Of a DNA stretch of 16,129 nucleotides, positions 6,956-13,556 are shown piece after piece. The translations under genes and the position numbers were made by a program. Under the pieces are notes generated by a model, which saw only the letters and a program-made list of their open reading frames with translations, had not been told where the DNA came from and searched no databases. This DNA comes from G039029935 sp039029935 (GTDB lineage Bacteria > Chloroflexota > Anaerolineae > Caldilineales > Caldilineaceae). How positions within the stretch are numbered: the stretch's first letter is position 1; each line of letters opens with the position of its first letter. The DNA lies in NCBI GenBank assembly GCA_039029935.1, contig JBCCFC010000131.1, positions 1 through 16,129 on the forward strand, in the 5' to 3' direction.

Positions 6956-7918
6956 TTACTTTTTATTGTTCCAGTCATCATTCGCAAAGGTTTCACGCAT
7001 CAGTACACTGCAACGCTCTAACTCTGCGGATGTTGGCTGTTGAGACACAAATTTGAGGTGTAAGACTTGTTCAAAGCCGTGTTGTAGATAGGCGGCGACG
7101 GCTTGAAACAGGTCCTCTTCTCGTTGTTTGCTAAACCATTCAGATGAGACAGCGGATTGCACTGCGGGTTGCACTGGTGTTAGCAGTTGATGTCGTTCTG
7201 GCTGATAGGCTTGTGCCAATGTTCCCGCCCGTATAGACAATGCCTGTTTTAGCCCATCACGTGTACCGTCATCCAATGCCAACACATCGATCAAGCGCGT
7301 AATATCACCATAAAGTGGCAAGCTCCCATGCTGCAACACATAGCCTTTGCGTCGGCTTTGTGCGCTGCCCACCAACTTGCGACCGCCAGCGGTTAGCTCA
7401 TAGGCACTTGGTACTTCAAAACAGGCTGCCGATACATCTTTCCCCGCCCGCACACGTCGGTCAGCCTTCTCAACCTCGACCCCAAACGCCTCCAGCCCCG
7501 CCACCAACGCCTCGCTGATGCGTAAGTAGGCATCCATCACATTGCCCTGCACCCTTGCTTCTGTCATCGGTGCGGTCACGGAATAGGTCAGTTCATCCAC
7601 ATGCAGAATCGCTCGTCCACCCGTCGAACGGCGTACAATGTCATAGCCTGCACGATGAGCCGCGATGTGGTCAATGTCCGCCGCAGATTGGTGACGCCCT
7701 AGTGTAATCGTTGGTGGTTGCCAACGATAGAAGCGTAATGTGGGCAGGCTATCACCTGCCGCACACGCCTCAGCGATGGCTTGGTCGAGTGCCATGTTTG
7801 CAGCACCAGAGCGCGGCTGCTCGTCAATGAGTAGACGCCATGTGCTGGGTTCTGTATCCATAGAAACAGAGCTTTCTGATATGCTTGATTGTGATTGGTC
7901 TATTTGCGCAGTTGGCAT
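6956..7918 (-). CDS. LipM/LplA-type lipoyl (octanoyl) transferase or ligase
   Basis: This is a biotin/lipoate protein ligase-fold enzyme acting in protein lipoylation. Counted from the TTG at 7954, it shows RRSTGGRAILH (108-118), the lipoyl-pocket loop, and GRKLVGSAQ with the invariant Lys193 and QHGSLPL after it. ACFEVPSAYEL places Cys178 where Bacillus LipM octanoyltransferases have their catalytic cysteine and LplA ligases do not, so octanoyl transfer to GcvH-like carriers is the better guess. The start is uncertain. The frame is open to a TTG at 7954, one base past the preceding stop, with ATGs at 7918 and 7861. None has a clear ribosome-binding site, and the conserved domain begins near the third. 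Tight spacing to the upstream regulator suggests translational coupling. Confidence 0.8.
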   Translation of the reverse strand: MPTAQIDQSQSSISESSVSMDTEPSTWRLLIDEQPRSGAANMALDQAIAEACAAGDSLPTLRFYRWQPPTITLGRHQSAADIDHIAAHRAGYDIVRRSTGGRAILHVDELTYSVTAPMTEARVQGNVMDAYLRISEALVAGLEAFGVEVEKADRRVRAGKDVSAACFEVPSAYELTAGGRKLVGSAQSRRKGYVLQHGSLPLYGDITRLIDVLALDDGTRDGLKQALSIRAGTLAQAYQPERHQLLTPVQPAVQSAVSSEWFSKQREEDLFQAVAAYLQHGFEQVLHLKFVSQQPTSAELERCSVLMRETFANDDWNNKK

Positions 7919-7955
7919 TGGTTGATGATCAGAATTTCTGATCAGGTGTAACAAA

Positions 7956-8543
7956 CTATGCTGGTAGAACCAGCGTTAAACTTCTGTGTTCAATCTGAAT
8001 GATTGGATAGCTAACTTCATTCTTCTCAAAAAAGGATTCTGCTACCGTAACGTACCTCTCATTTTCATCATCTGAGGCAACTTCATCGGAATCCATCAAC
8101 ACAAACTTCATCTGTTGTTCCAGACAGGTAAGCTGGCATATCTCGGCAATTTCACCTTGCCCCTGAATGGCAATCGTGTCAAATCCGGCCTCGCGCGCTT
8201 CTCCAATCATGCGCGTGGCTGTTTGGCGTGTGCGTCGATACAGCGACAGTGATGCCTCAAGATATTCACGTGCCAAGGTTGTTTTGTGTGAAATGCCCTG
8301 TGGCGTCAGCAGATAGCTCCATTTCCACCGTCCAATCCGGCTAATTTTCACATAGCCCTTTTTGGACCATCGTTTGAGATACCAATTCACTGTCCCCACT
8401 GCTACGCCTACCTGGGTGGCAAGGTCCGCCTGAGTTGTCTCAGGCATGGCCTCAATCGCTTCAAGTAAATTTAGTTCATTTTCGGGATTTGCACTCTCTT
8501 TTGTGCGGGTAGATGTTGCCGTTTCCATCACTTGTCTAGTCAT
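7956..8543 (-). CDS. Winged-helix transcriptional regulator
   Basis: The 195-residue protein has an N-terminal winged helix-turn-helix: ETTQADLATQVGVAVGTVNW (35-54) is the HTH and residues 62-80 (YVKISRIGRWKW and following) form the wing. A helical linker (88-116) leads to a C-terminal part with IAIQGQGEIAEIC (125-136), which resembles a Rossmann-type ligand-binding fold; C136 and C140 could be redox- or metal-sensitive. It is the first gene of the operon with the lipoyl enzyme. The palindromes at 8583-8613 just downstream of its promoter suggest autoregulation. The ligand is unknown. An alternative start lies at codon 6. Confidence 0.75.
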   Translation of the reverse strand: MTRQVMETATSTRTKESANPENELNLLEAIEAMPETTQADLATQVGVAVGTVNWYLKRWSKKGYVKISRIGRWKWSYLLTPQGISHKTTLAREYLEASLSLYRRTRQTATRMIGEAREAGFDTIAIQGQGEIAEICQLTCLEQQMKFVLMDSDEVASDDENERYVTVAESFFEKNEVSYPIIQIEHRSLTLVLPA

Positions 8544-8582
8544 CGTCTTATCTTGTCATCCTAAATTAATTATTTTTTATAT

Positions 8583-8613
8583 GAATTCAACGATTGAATT
8601 CAACGATTGAATT
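8583..8613. promoter_or_regulatory. Repeated palindromic operator (TTGAATTCAA)
   Basis: The 13-base unit GAATTCAACGATT occurs twice in direct succession (8583-8595 and 8596-8608), followed by GAATT. At the joint this makes the perfect palindrome TTGAATTCAA (8594-8603), with one half-site on each side. The array lies between the -10 box of the minus-strand promoter and the regulator gene, the position expected for a repressor site. Confidence 0.6.
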
Positions 8614-8640
8614 ATACCATAAGATCAGTACACAATTCAA
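8611..8640 (-). promoter_or_regulatory. Promoter of the regulator operon
   Basis: On the minus strand TTGAAT (8635-8640), 18 bases, then TATAAT (8611-8616) preceded by TGG form an extended -10 promoter. Transcription would start inside the operator repeats and run into the gene at 8543. Confidence 0.6.
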
Positions 8641-8717
8641 GTGCTGTCTTCAAAATTAAACTTTTTTCTCGTAAATGACGTTATAAACCAAATAGACACC
8701 AATCTTCGCTCATTTCT

Positions 8718-8746
8718 TTGCCAAATTTTGCTGCTTCTGGTATCTT
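8718..8746 (+). promoter_or_regulatory. Likely hemC promoter
   Basis: TTGCCA (8718-8723), a 17-base spacer ending in TGG, and TATCTT (8741-8746) form a plausible extended -10 promoter giving a leader of about 37 bases before hemC. The -10 hexamer matches four of six positions. Confidence 0.4.
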
Positions 8747-8789
8747 GAAACTCAAATAATCATCAGATAAGGTCTTAGGTAATATTACT

Positions 8790-9761
8790 ATGAATTATTC
8801 TCAACCGATTCGTTTTGGTACGCGTGGGTCGCAGTTGGCTCGCTGGCAAACGGATTATATACAAACACAGTTACAGAATGCTTGGCAACAAAGGATCTCT
8901 GATAGCCAAACGGAAACCAACCTGTTACTGATTGAAACACAGGTTATTTCGACCAAAGGTGACCAAGTGATAGACACGCCGCTACCCTTGATTGGCGGCA
9001 AGGGACTGTTCACACAGGCATTGGAGGCCGCGCTTTACGAGCAGACCATTGACGCCGCCGTGCATAGCCTCAAAGATTTGCCCACCGCCTCACCGCCTGG
9101 TTTGACGATTGGGGCAATCCCTGTCCGCGCCAACGCGGCAGATGTGCTGGTAAGCCGTAACAACCACACGTTGGATACACTGCCCAAAGGCGCACAGATA
9201 GGAACAAGCAGTCTACGTCGTGCCGCTCAACTGCGCTATCATCGCCCTGATATCAATATCATCGACATTCGTGGCAACATTGATACGCGTATCCGTAAAG
9301 GAACAGACCCCGACGGCCCCTATGATGCGATTGTATTGGCACAGGCTGGATTGGAGCGTATGGGCTGGATGCATGTGGTAAGCCAAGAACTGCCTGTCGA
9401 TGTGATGCTGCCTGCACCGGGACAGGGTGCATTGGCCGTCCAATGCCGAATCGGAGAGGACAACCACGTACTCAGTAAAACGCTTGCCATGATTCGCTGT
9501 CCCGAAACCACTACCGCTGTCACCGCTGAACGCGCCTTTTTGGCAGGTTTAGAGGGTGGATGTTCCGTCCCGATTGCCGCCTATGCCACTGTTGACGATG
9601 GGCAACTGTCGCTACATGGCCGTGTGACTGCTGTGGATGGGTCGCAGCAGATTGATGTCACGTTGGCGGGTGCAATGAAAGATGCCGACTCGTTGGGGCA
9701 TGAGGCTGCGCAGATGGCTCTTTCACAGGGTGCGCGGGTGTTGGTTGATGCAAAAACGTAA
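8790..9761 (+). CDS. hemC: Hydroxymethylbilane synthase (porphobilinogen deaminase)
   Basis: The enzyme joins four porphobilinogen molecules into hydroxymethylbilane in cytoplasmic tetrapyrrole synthesis. Seen in the 323 residues: RFGTRGSQLARWQ (8-20), GGKGLFTQALE (69-79), HSLKDLPT (92-99) with the catalytic Asp96, the substrate/cofactor arginines RRAAQLR (143-149) and RGNIDTR (161-167), PAPGQGALAVQCR (208-220), and LEGGCSVPIAAYA (254-266) with Cys258, the attachment site of the dipyrromethane cofactor. Length is normal for the family. AGGT (8777-8780) nine bases before the ATG is a modest ribosome-binding site. No other haem gene is in the window. It is divergent from the regulator operon and is followed after 87 bases by the oligopeptidase gene, with hairpins between. 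Confidence 0.97.
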   Translation: MNYSQPIRFGTRGSQLARWQTDYIQTQLQNAWQQRISDSQTETNLLLIETQVISTKGDQVIDTPLPLIGGKGLFTQALEAALYEQTIDAAVHSLKDLPTASPPGLTIGAIPVRANAADVLVSRNNHTLDTLPKGAQIGTSSLRRAAQLRYHRPDINIIDIRGNIDTRIRKGTDPDGPYDAIVLAQAGLERMGWMHVVSQELPVDVMLPAPGQGALAVQCRIGEDNHVLSKTLAMIRCPETTTAVTAERAFLAGLEGGCSVPIAAYATVDDGQLSLHGRVTAVDGSQQIDVTLAGAMKDADSLGHEAAQMALSQGARVLVDAKT

Positions 9762-9763
9762 TA

Positions 9764-9797
9764 CGGGCTTCCAGCCCGCTGCGGACAGGATGTCCGC
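9764..9797. repeat. Tandem double hairpin, REP-like element
   Basis: Two perfect six-base-pair hairpins follow each other directly after the hemC stop. CGGGCT/AGCCCG has the loop TCC (9764-9778) and GCGGAC/GTCCGC has the loop AGGAT (9781-9797). Paired small GC-rich hairpins of this kind recur as intergenic repeats in many bacteria. Only one copy lies in the window, so the repeat status is inferred. Confidence 0.5.
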
Positions 9798-9814
9798 TCT
9801 ACTCAAGAGTTTTT
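9797..9814 (+). terminator. Weak terminator after hemC
   Basis: CTCT, a five-base loop, AGAG and then TTTTT (9810-9814) follow the double hairpin. The stem is only four base pairs, but together with the two stronger hairpins upstream it may end or attenuate hemC transcription before the oligopeptidase gene. Confidence 0.4.
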
Positions 9815-9848
9815 AGAATTTCATTTGGAAACCATATTTCAAGGATAG

Positions 9849-11954
9849 ATGATCACAATGACCACACAATCAGCACAACCACCTTTCGCCCAAATCCATC
9901 CCAGAGAGTTGGAAATTCACGGCGATGTGCGCATCGACAATTACCACTGGCTTCGTAACCGTGACGACACATCTGTCATTGAGTACCTAACGGCTGAAAA
10001 CGAGTATACCGATGCCTGTATGAAGCACACCAAATCCTTGCAGGAAACGCTCTTTGAGGAGATGAAAGGACGGATTCAGGAGACAGATAGCTCGGCCCCT
10101 GTGCGTATAGATGACTATGAATATTATTGGCGCACAGAGGAGGGCAAACAATATGCCATTCGCTGTCGTCGTGCGGTTGGTTCTGACACAGAGGAAGTTT
10201 TGCTTGATGAAAATGAGATGGCGGCAATCCATAACTATTTTTCGTTAGGAAACTTTGTGGTTAGCCCGGATCATCGCCTCCTTGCCTATACCGCTGATAC
10301 CAGTGGAGGTGAGTCATACGCGCTCTACGTCAAGGATTTGACAACGGGTGAGTTGATTGAAGATGGACGACAGAGTGGTCGTGTGGGGCTGTACTATGGG
10401 CTGGCGTGGGCCAATGACAGCCAGACGCTTTTCTATGTGACCCATGATGAAGCCATTCGTCCCGATAAGGTGAATCGTTACCATCTGGGACAACCGCGTG
10501 AGCAAGATGCACTGGTCTTTCATGATCCGGATGAGTCCTACTTTGTGAGTATTCGCAAAACGCGCAGCCAATCTTATCTACTCATTCAAACAAGGAGCAA
10601 GCTGACATCCGAAGTATGGTCTATCTCACTTGACACATCTGACGATTCTGAGCCAGTAGTGATTCAGCCGCGTGTGCAGGGCATCGAGTATATCGTGGAC
10701 CAATGCGTCTATCAGGGGCAGGATATGTTCCTCATCAGCACCAATTGGAAGGCACAGAATTTCCGGCTGATGATTGCACCTGTCAGTTCGCCAAGCATGG
10801 ACAACTGGCAAGAACTAATTGCCCATCGCCCAGATGTCAAGATCGACCGCATTGAGAGTTTTCAGTCGTTTATTGCACTGCATGAACGGTCGAATGGCTT
10901 GCAACAGATACGCATCATGCAGATTAGCCAAGATGCACAGGCAGATAGCTTTACTGCAAATGAGCATTTGATTGAGATGCCCGAGCCTGTCTATACGCTG
11001 CGCCCTGGCGATAACCCGACCTTTGACACACCAGCGTTGCGTTTTGTCTATAGCTCATTGACCACACCACCCAGCGTCTATGACTATGACACATCCACGC
11101 GCACACGTACATTACGCAAACGAGATGCTGTGCTTGGCGGCTACGATGCGGCCAATTACCAAACTGACCGTCTATTTGCCACAGCCGATGATGGTGCGGA
11201 GATTCCAATCTCGCTGGTTTATCGCAAAGACCTCTTTAACGCCGATGCTCCCAATCTGGTCCATCTCTATGGGTATGGCTCCTATGGTGCATCCATTGAC
11301 CCATCGTTTAGCTCCACACGCATTAGCCTACTGGATCGCGGCTTTGTCTTTGCCATCGCCCATATTCGTGGTGGTGGCACAATGGGGCGGCATTGGTATG
11401 AAACGGGTAAGTTTCTCACCAAAAAGAACACCTTTACTGATTTTATCGCCTGTGCGGAACATCTCGTCACGCTTGGCTACACAACACCTGCAAAGATGGC
11501 GATGGTAGGGCGCAGTGCTGGTGGACTGTTGATGGGGGCAGTCCTCAATATGCGTCCCGATCTCTTTGGCGCAGTTGTGGCCGATGTACCCTTTGTTGAT
11601 GTTGTGACAACCATGCTTGACCCATCCATTCCGCTGACCGTGACCGAATGGGAGGAGTGGGGCAATCCCAATGATGCAACATACTATGCCTACATGAAAT
11701 CCTATTCGCCTTATGACAATGTAGAGACTAAGGCGTATCCACCGATTCTGGTGACAGCAGGTTTGAATGACCCGCGTGTGCAGTATTGGGAGCCTGCCAA
11801 GTGGGTGGCAAAGTTGCGCCGCACCAAGACCGATGCCAACCCGTTGTTGATGAAGACAAATATGAGTGCAGGGCATGGTGGGGCGTCGGGTCGGTATGAT
11901 TTTCTGAAAGAAATTGCGTTTGAGATAGCATTTTTGGTGGATGTGATGGATTGA
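9849..11954 (+). CDS. ptrB: Oligopeptidase B (S9A serine peptidase)
   Basis: This cytoplasmic serine peptidase cleaves short peptides after Arg or Lys. The 701 residues match the family's two-part build: an N-terminal segment and beta-propeller (about 75-420), then an alpha/beta-hydrolase domain. The triad is Ser556 in GRSAGG, Asp641 in LNDPRV and His676 in SAGHGG; spacings of 85 and 35 residues agree with those I recall for E. coli PtrB. E600 and E602 in TEWEEWGNP sit where the S1-pocket glutamates of oligopeptidase B bind basic side chains, which favours OpdB over prolyl oligopeptidase. There is no signal peptide. Start: AAGGA (9841-9845) lies three bases before the ATG at 9849 and twelve before an in-frame ATG at 9858; either is possible. 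A strong terminator follows at 12004. Confidence 0.95.
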   Translation: MITMTTQSAQPPFAQIHPRELEIHGDVRIDNYHWLRNRDDTSVIEYLTAENEYTDACMKHTKSLQETLFEEMKGRIQETDSSAPVRIDDYEYYWRTEEGKQYAIRCRRAVGSDTEEVLLDENEMAAIHNYFSLGNFVVSPDHRLLAYTADTSGGESYALYVKDLTTGELIEDGRQSGRVGLYYGLAWANDSQTLFYVTHDEAIRPDKVNRYHLGQPREQDALVFHDPDESYFVSIRKTRSQSYLLIQTRSKLTSEVWSISLDTSDDSEPVVIQPRVQGIEYIVDQCVYQGQDMFLISTNWKAQNFRLMIAPVSSPSMDNWQELIAHRPDVKIDRIESFQSFIALHERSNGLQQIRIMQISQDAQADSFTANEHLIEMPEPVYTLRPGDNPTFDTPALRFVYSSLTTPPSVYDYDTSTRTRTLRKRDAVLGGYDAANYQTDRLFATADDGAEIPISLVYRKDLFNADAPNLVHLYGYGSYGASIDPSFSSTRISLLDRGFVFAIAHIRGGGTMGRHWYETGKFLTKKNTFTDFIACAEHLVTLGYTTPAKMAMVGRSAGGLLMGAVLNMRPDLFGAVVADVPFVDVVTTMLDPSIPLTVTEWEEWGNPNDATYYAYMKSYSPYDNVETKAYPPILVTAGLNDPRVQYWEPAKWVAKLRRTKTDANPLLMKTNMSAGHGGASGRYDFLKEIAFEIAFLVDVMD

Positions 11955-12003
11955 TGCAGCCAATTCGCAGATTTGTACTCAGTTCGACAATCATTTGAAA
12001 TAA

Positions 12004-12041
12004 AAAAGCGGAGTGACATTTTGATAATGTACTCCGCTTTT
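12004..12041. terminator. Strong bidirectional terminator
   Basis: AAAAGCGGAGT (12004-12014) pairs perfectly with 12031-12041. After one bulged G the stem continues as ACATT/AATGT (12016-12020 with 12026-12030) around a five-base loop. A-runs on one side and T-runs on the other serve both the oligopeptidase gene from the left and the convergent antitoxin gene from the right. Confidence 0.85.
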
Positions 12042-12093
12042 CTAATGTGATAGTGTTTATTGTTTGAGTGACTAAGCAAACGCGTATTCTGGT

Positions 12094-12381
12094 TCAGCCA
12101 TTTGCGATGCTTCTGACATACCTTGTTTTTTCCCAGTACAAATCCCAACACATTTGAAGGTTTAGCCAAAATTGGGTAGACATGTTGAAAAATTTACCCA
12201 ATTCTACTGCGATATCCTCTGTAATGTGTTGGCGTTTTTCGATAATATCCGTAATTAATTGATGCGGGAGACCAGTGGCATCTGCTAACGCATCTGATGA
12301 GATATCCAGAGGTTCCAAAAATTCTTCTATCAGCATTTTACCCGGATGTGTTGGTTCACGGCTGGTCGGTATACGAATCAT
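12094..12381 (-). CDS. higA: HigA-family antitoxin (XRE-type HTH), apparently orphan
   Basis: The 95-residue protein has the HigA/VapI hallmarks: THPGKMLIEEFLEPL (11-25), a helix-turn-helix (about 27-50) and FFNMSTQFWLNLQ (64-76). The last 15 residues or so extend beyond that core. In a HigBA module the protein binds its operon promoter and neutralises the HigB ribonuclease. AAGGA precedes the ATG. Fourteen bases upstream ends the stub of a HigB gene (12396-12449), so the partner toxin has been lost here. The protein may persist as a stand-alone regulator or may act on toxins elsewhere. It is convergent with the oligopeptidase gene and may now be co-transcribed with the phosphoesterase upstream. 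Confidence 0.85.
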   Translation of the reverse strand: MIRIPTSREPTHPGKMLIEEFLEPLDISSDALADATGLPHQLITDIIEKRQHITEDIAVELGKFFNMSTQFWLNLQMCWDLYWEKTRYVRSIANG

Positions 12382-12395
12382 GATCTTTATCCTTC

Positions 12396-12449
12396 TTAAC
12401 GATAGTCTACAATCTCTACATCATTGGACCTATATTCTACAACCCGCGC
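12396..12449 (-). pseudogene. C-terminal remnant of a HigB/RelE-type toxin
   Basis: Seventeen codons and a TAA read ARVVEYRSNDVEIVDYR on the minus strand. The ending VEIVDY plus His or Arg is characteristic of HigB/RelE toxins, and the 14-base gap to the antitoxin ATG is normal for a toxin-first HigBA operon. The frame upstream runs inside the phosphoesterase 3' end (out of frame with it), without RelE-like sequence, so the rest of the toxin is deleted. Confidence 0.65.
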
Positions 12450-13303
12450 CCATCCACACCCATAAAACGAGCCAGTGCATCTTCCAACGAAATTTCCTCG
12501 TTTTCTCGCCAACGCCCATATCGCCGCAAGAACGGAACCATCTGCGGTGAGGCTGTCGCCAACTCTCGCATAAACAAATAGCCAATCGGTCCTGCTTCTG
12601 CCAAGTAGTTTGTCTCGCGAAACCGCGCTAACACGGTTTCCACGTCATAGGCAACCGACTGGTGATGAATGTGCCATCCAGTCTGATGATGGCCTTCACC
12701 TTCCTGCTTTTCGAGAATCAAATACTGCGCGGTCACATGGTCATCAAGCGGAAGACCGACTGATCCTGCCGTCACAATCAAACGCTCATCCCAAAAACGC
12801 ACTTGTTGAATATGGTTATGTCCACGCACAATAATTCTTACATCAGGGTTTGGCATCATCGCATCGGGAAACAGTTGTGATAATTGCTCATCTGCGGGCG
12901 TATGTGAGATCAGCGTATCGCGGTCGTTGCGTAGCGAAGAGTGAACCACCAAAATGTCAGGAGCTTCAGCGATACTATAGTAAAGTGGAAGGTTGTCTAT
13001 CTCTCTGCGCTCCTCATCTGAAAACTGCTCCACGCCCCACCGAACTGGCGCAAATTGCAGTGTATGCCACTGTGGGTCGCCCTTATCTGTGCCATAGTGT
13101 GCCACGTAGCGCTCATGGTTGCCACGCACAATCGGACAGTTCAGTTGTTTGGCAAGCCGCCAGCACGCGGCTGAATCCGGTGCGCCTACTACAATGTCAC
13201 CCGCAATCACAATATGATCAACGTGTTGTGCATGTGCATGGTCAATCGCCGCCTCAAACGCAGGCAAATTACCATGAATGTCCGCAAAGATAGCTATTTT
13301 CAT
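12437..13303 (-). CDS. Calcineurin-like metallophosphoesterase
   Basis: The 288-residue protein (from the ATG) opens with MKIAIFADIHGN and carries the full metal-binding set. Numbered from a TTG four codons earlier, these are D12 and H14, D40 in GDI, N66-H67 in RGNHE, H125 in VVHSS, and H166 and H168 in RGHNH, with GSVGLPL (184-190) after them. This is the YfcE/DR1281-like phosphodiesterase group, two-metal hydrolases of unknown natural substrate; ApaH-like activity is less likely. I chose the ATG at 13303 because the family starts this way. GAAGGAG (13317-13323) is 13 bases upstream of it and only one base from the TTG at 13315. The 3' end overlaps the HigB remnant, and the antitoxin gene follows on the same strand. 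Confidence 0.9.
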   Translation of the reverse strand: MKIAIFADIHGNLPAFEAAIDHAHAQHVDHIVIAGDIVVGAPDSAACWRLAKQLNCPIVRGNHERYVAHYGTDKGDPQWHTLQFAPVRWGVEQFSDEERREIDNLPLYYSIAEAPDILVVHSSLRNDRDTLISHTPADEQLSQLFPDAMMPNPDVRIIVRGHNHIQQVRFWDERLIVTAGSVGLPLDDHVTAQYLILEKQEGEGHHQTGWHIHHQSVAYDVETVLARFRETNYLAEAGPIGYLFMRELATASPQMVPFLRRYGRWRENEEISLEDALARFMGVDGRGL

Positions 13304-13350
13304 CTGCTTAACCAAGCTCCTTCTGTTGAGCGAGTTGCAACAATATAAAC

Positions 13351-13404
13351 GTAGTCAGTAATCGGTAGGTCAGTGGTCAGTAGGTCAGTGGTCAGTAGGT
13401 CAGT
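13351..13404. repeat. 15-bp tandem repeat array (GTAGGTCAGTGGTCA)
   Basis: One diverged 14-base unit (13351-13364), two exact 15-base units (13365-13379 and 13380-13394) and a 10-base partial unit follow each other. Each unit is a GGTCAGT-like heptamer plus an octamer. It lies between the phosphoesterase start and the adaptor gene. A related array with A changed to G lies at 15083-15137. Confidence 0.9.
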
Positions 13405-13410
13405 ACCTAC

Positions 13411-13479
13411 CCACCGAATACCGGGGAACCCTCTGGGTCCACCGAATACCGGGGAACCCTCTGGGTCCACCGAATACCG
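13411..13479. repeat. 28-bp direct repeat, 2.5 copies
   Basis: Two identical 28-base units (13411-13438 and 13439-13466) begin CCACCGAATACCG and end ACCCTCTGGGT, a small hairpin with a three-base loop. A 13-base partial copy (13467-13479) follows. The array adjoins the 15-bp repeat with only six bases between them. Confidence 0.9.
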
Positions 13480-13518
13480 ACCCACCAGCCTACCAAATAC
13501 TGTCACACCCCCGCTAGT

Positions 13519-13547
13519 TTGTCAAAAGTTCAGGAATCATGAATAAT
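13519..13547 (+). promoter_or_regulatory. Promoter of the adaptor gene, giving a leaderless or nearly leaderless mRNA
   Basis: TTGTCA (13519-13524), a 17-base spacer and AATAAT (13542-13547) each match the consensus at five of six positions. The expected start of transcription, about seven bases further on, falls at or within a few bases of the ATG at 13557. No ribosome-binding site lies close to that ATG. Confidence 0.45.
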
Positions 13548-13556
13548 TAATCTATT

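Noticed and set aside
8583..8613. Possible origin iterons or CRISPR-like repeat
   Set aside because: There are only two full 13-base units, inside a promoter; no replication gene or DnaA-box cluster is nearby.
11328..11963. Minus-strand open frame of 211 codons over the oligopeptidase gene
   Set aside because: It is the reverse of the conserved catalytic domain, rich in His and Cys as antisense frames often are, with no family signature.
13351..13479. Possible CRISPR array
   Set aside because: The units are directly adjacent with no unique spacers, and the unit lengths (15 and 28) do not form a repeat-spacer pattern. No cas gene is present.
13300..13506. Minus-strand open frame with TDLLT repeats
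   Set aside because: The 15-bp repeat is five codons long, so it stays open by chance and yields a pentapeptide repeat. The frame has no ribosome-binding site and overlaps the phosphoesterase start region. A similar frame over 15083-15137 has the same cause.
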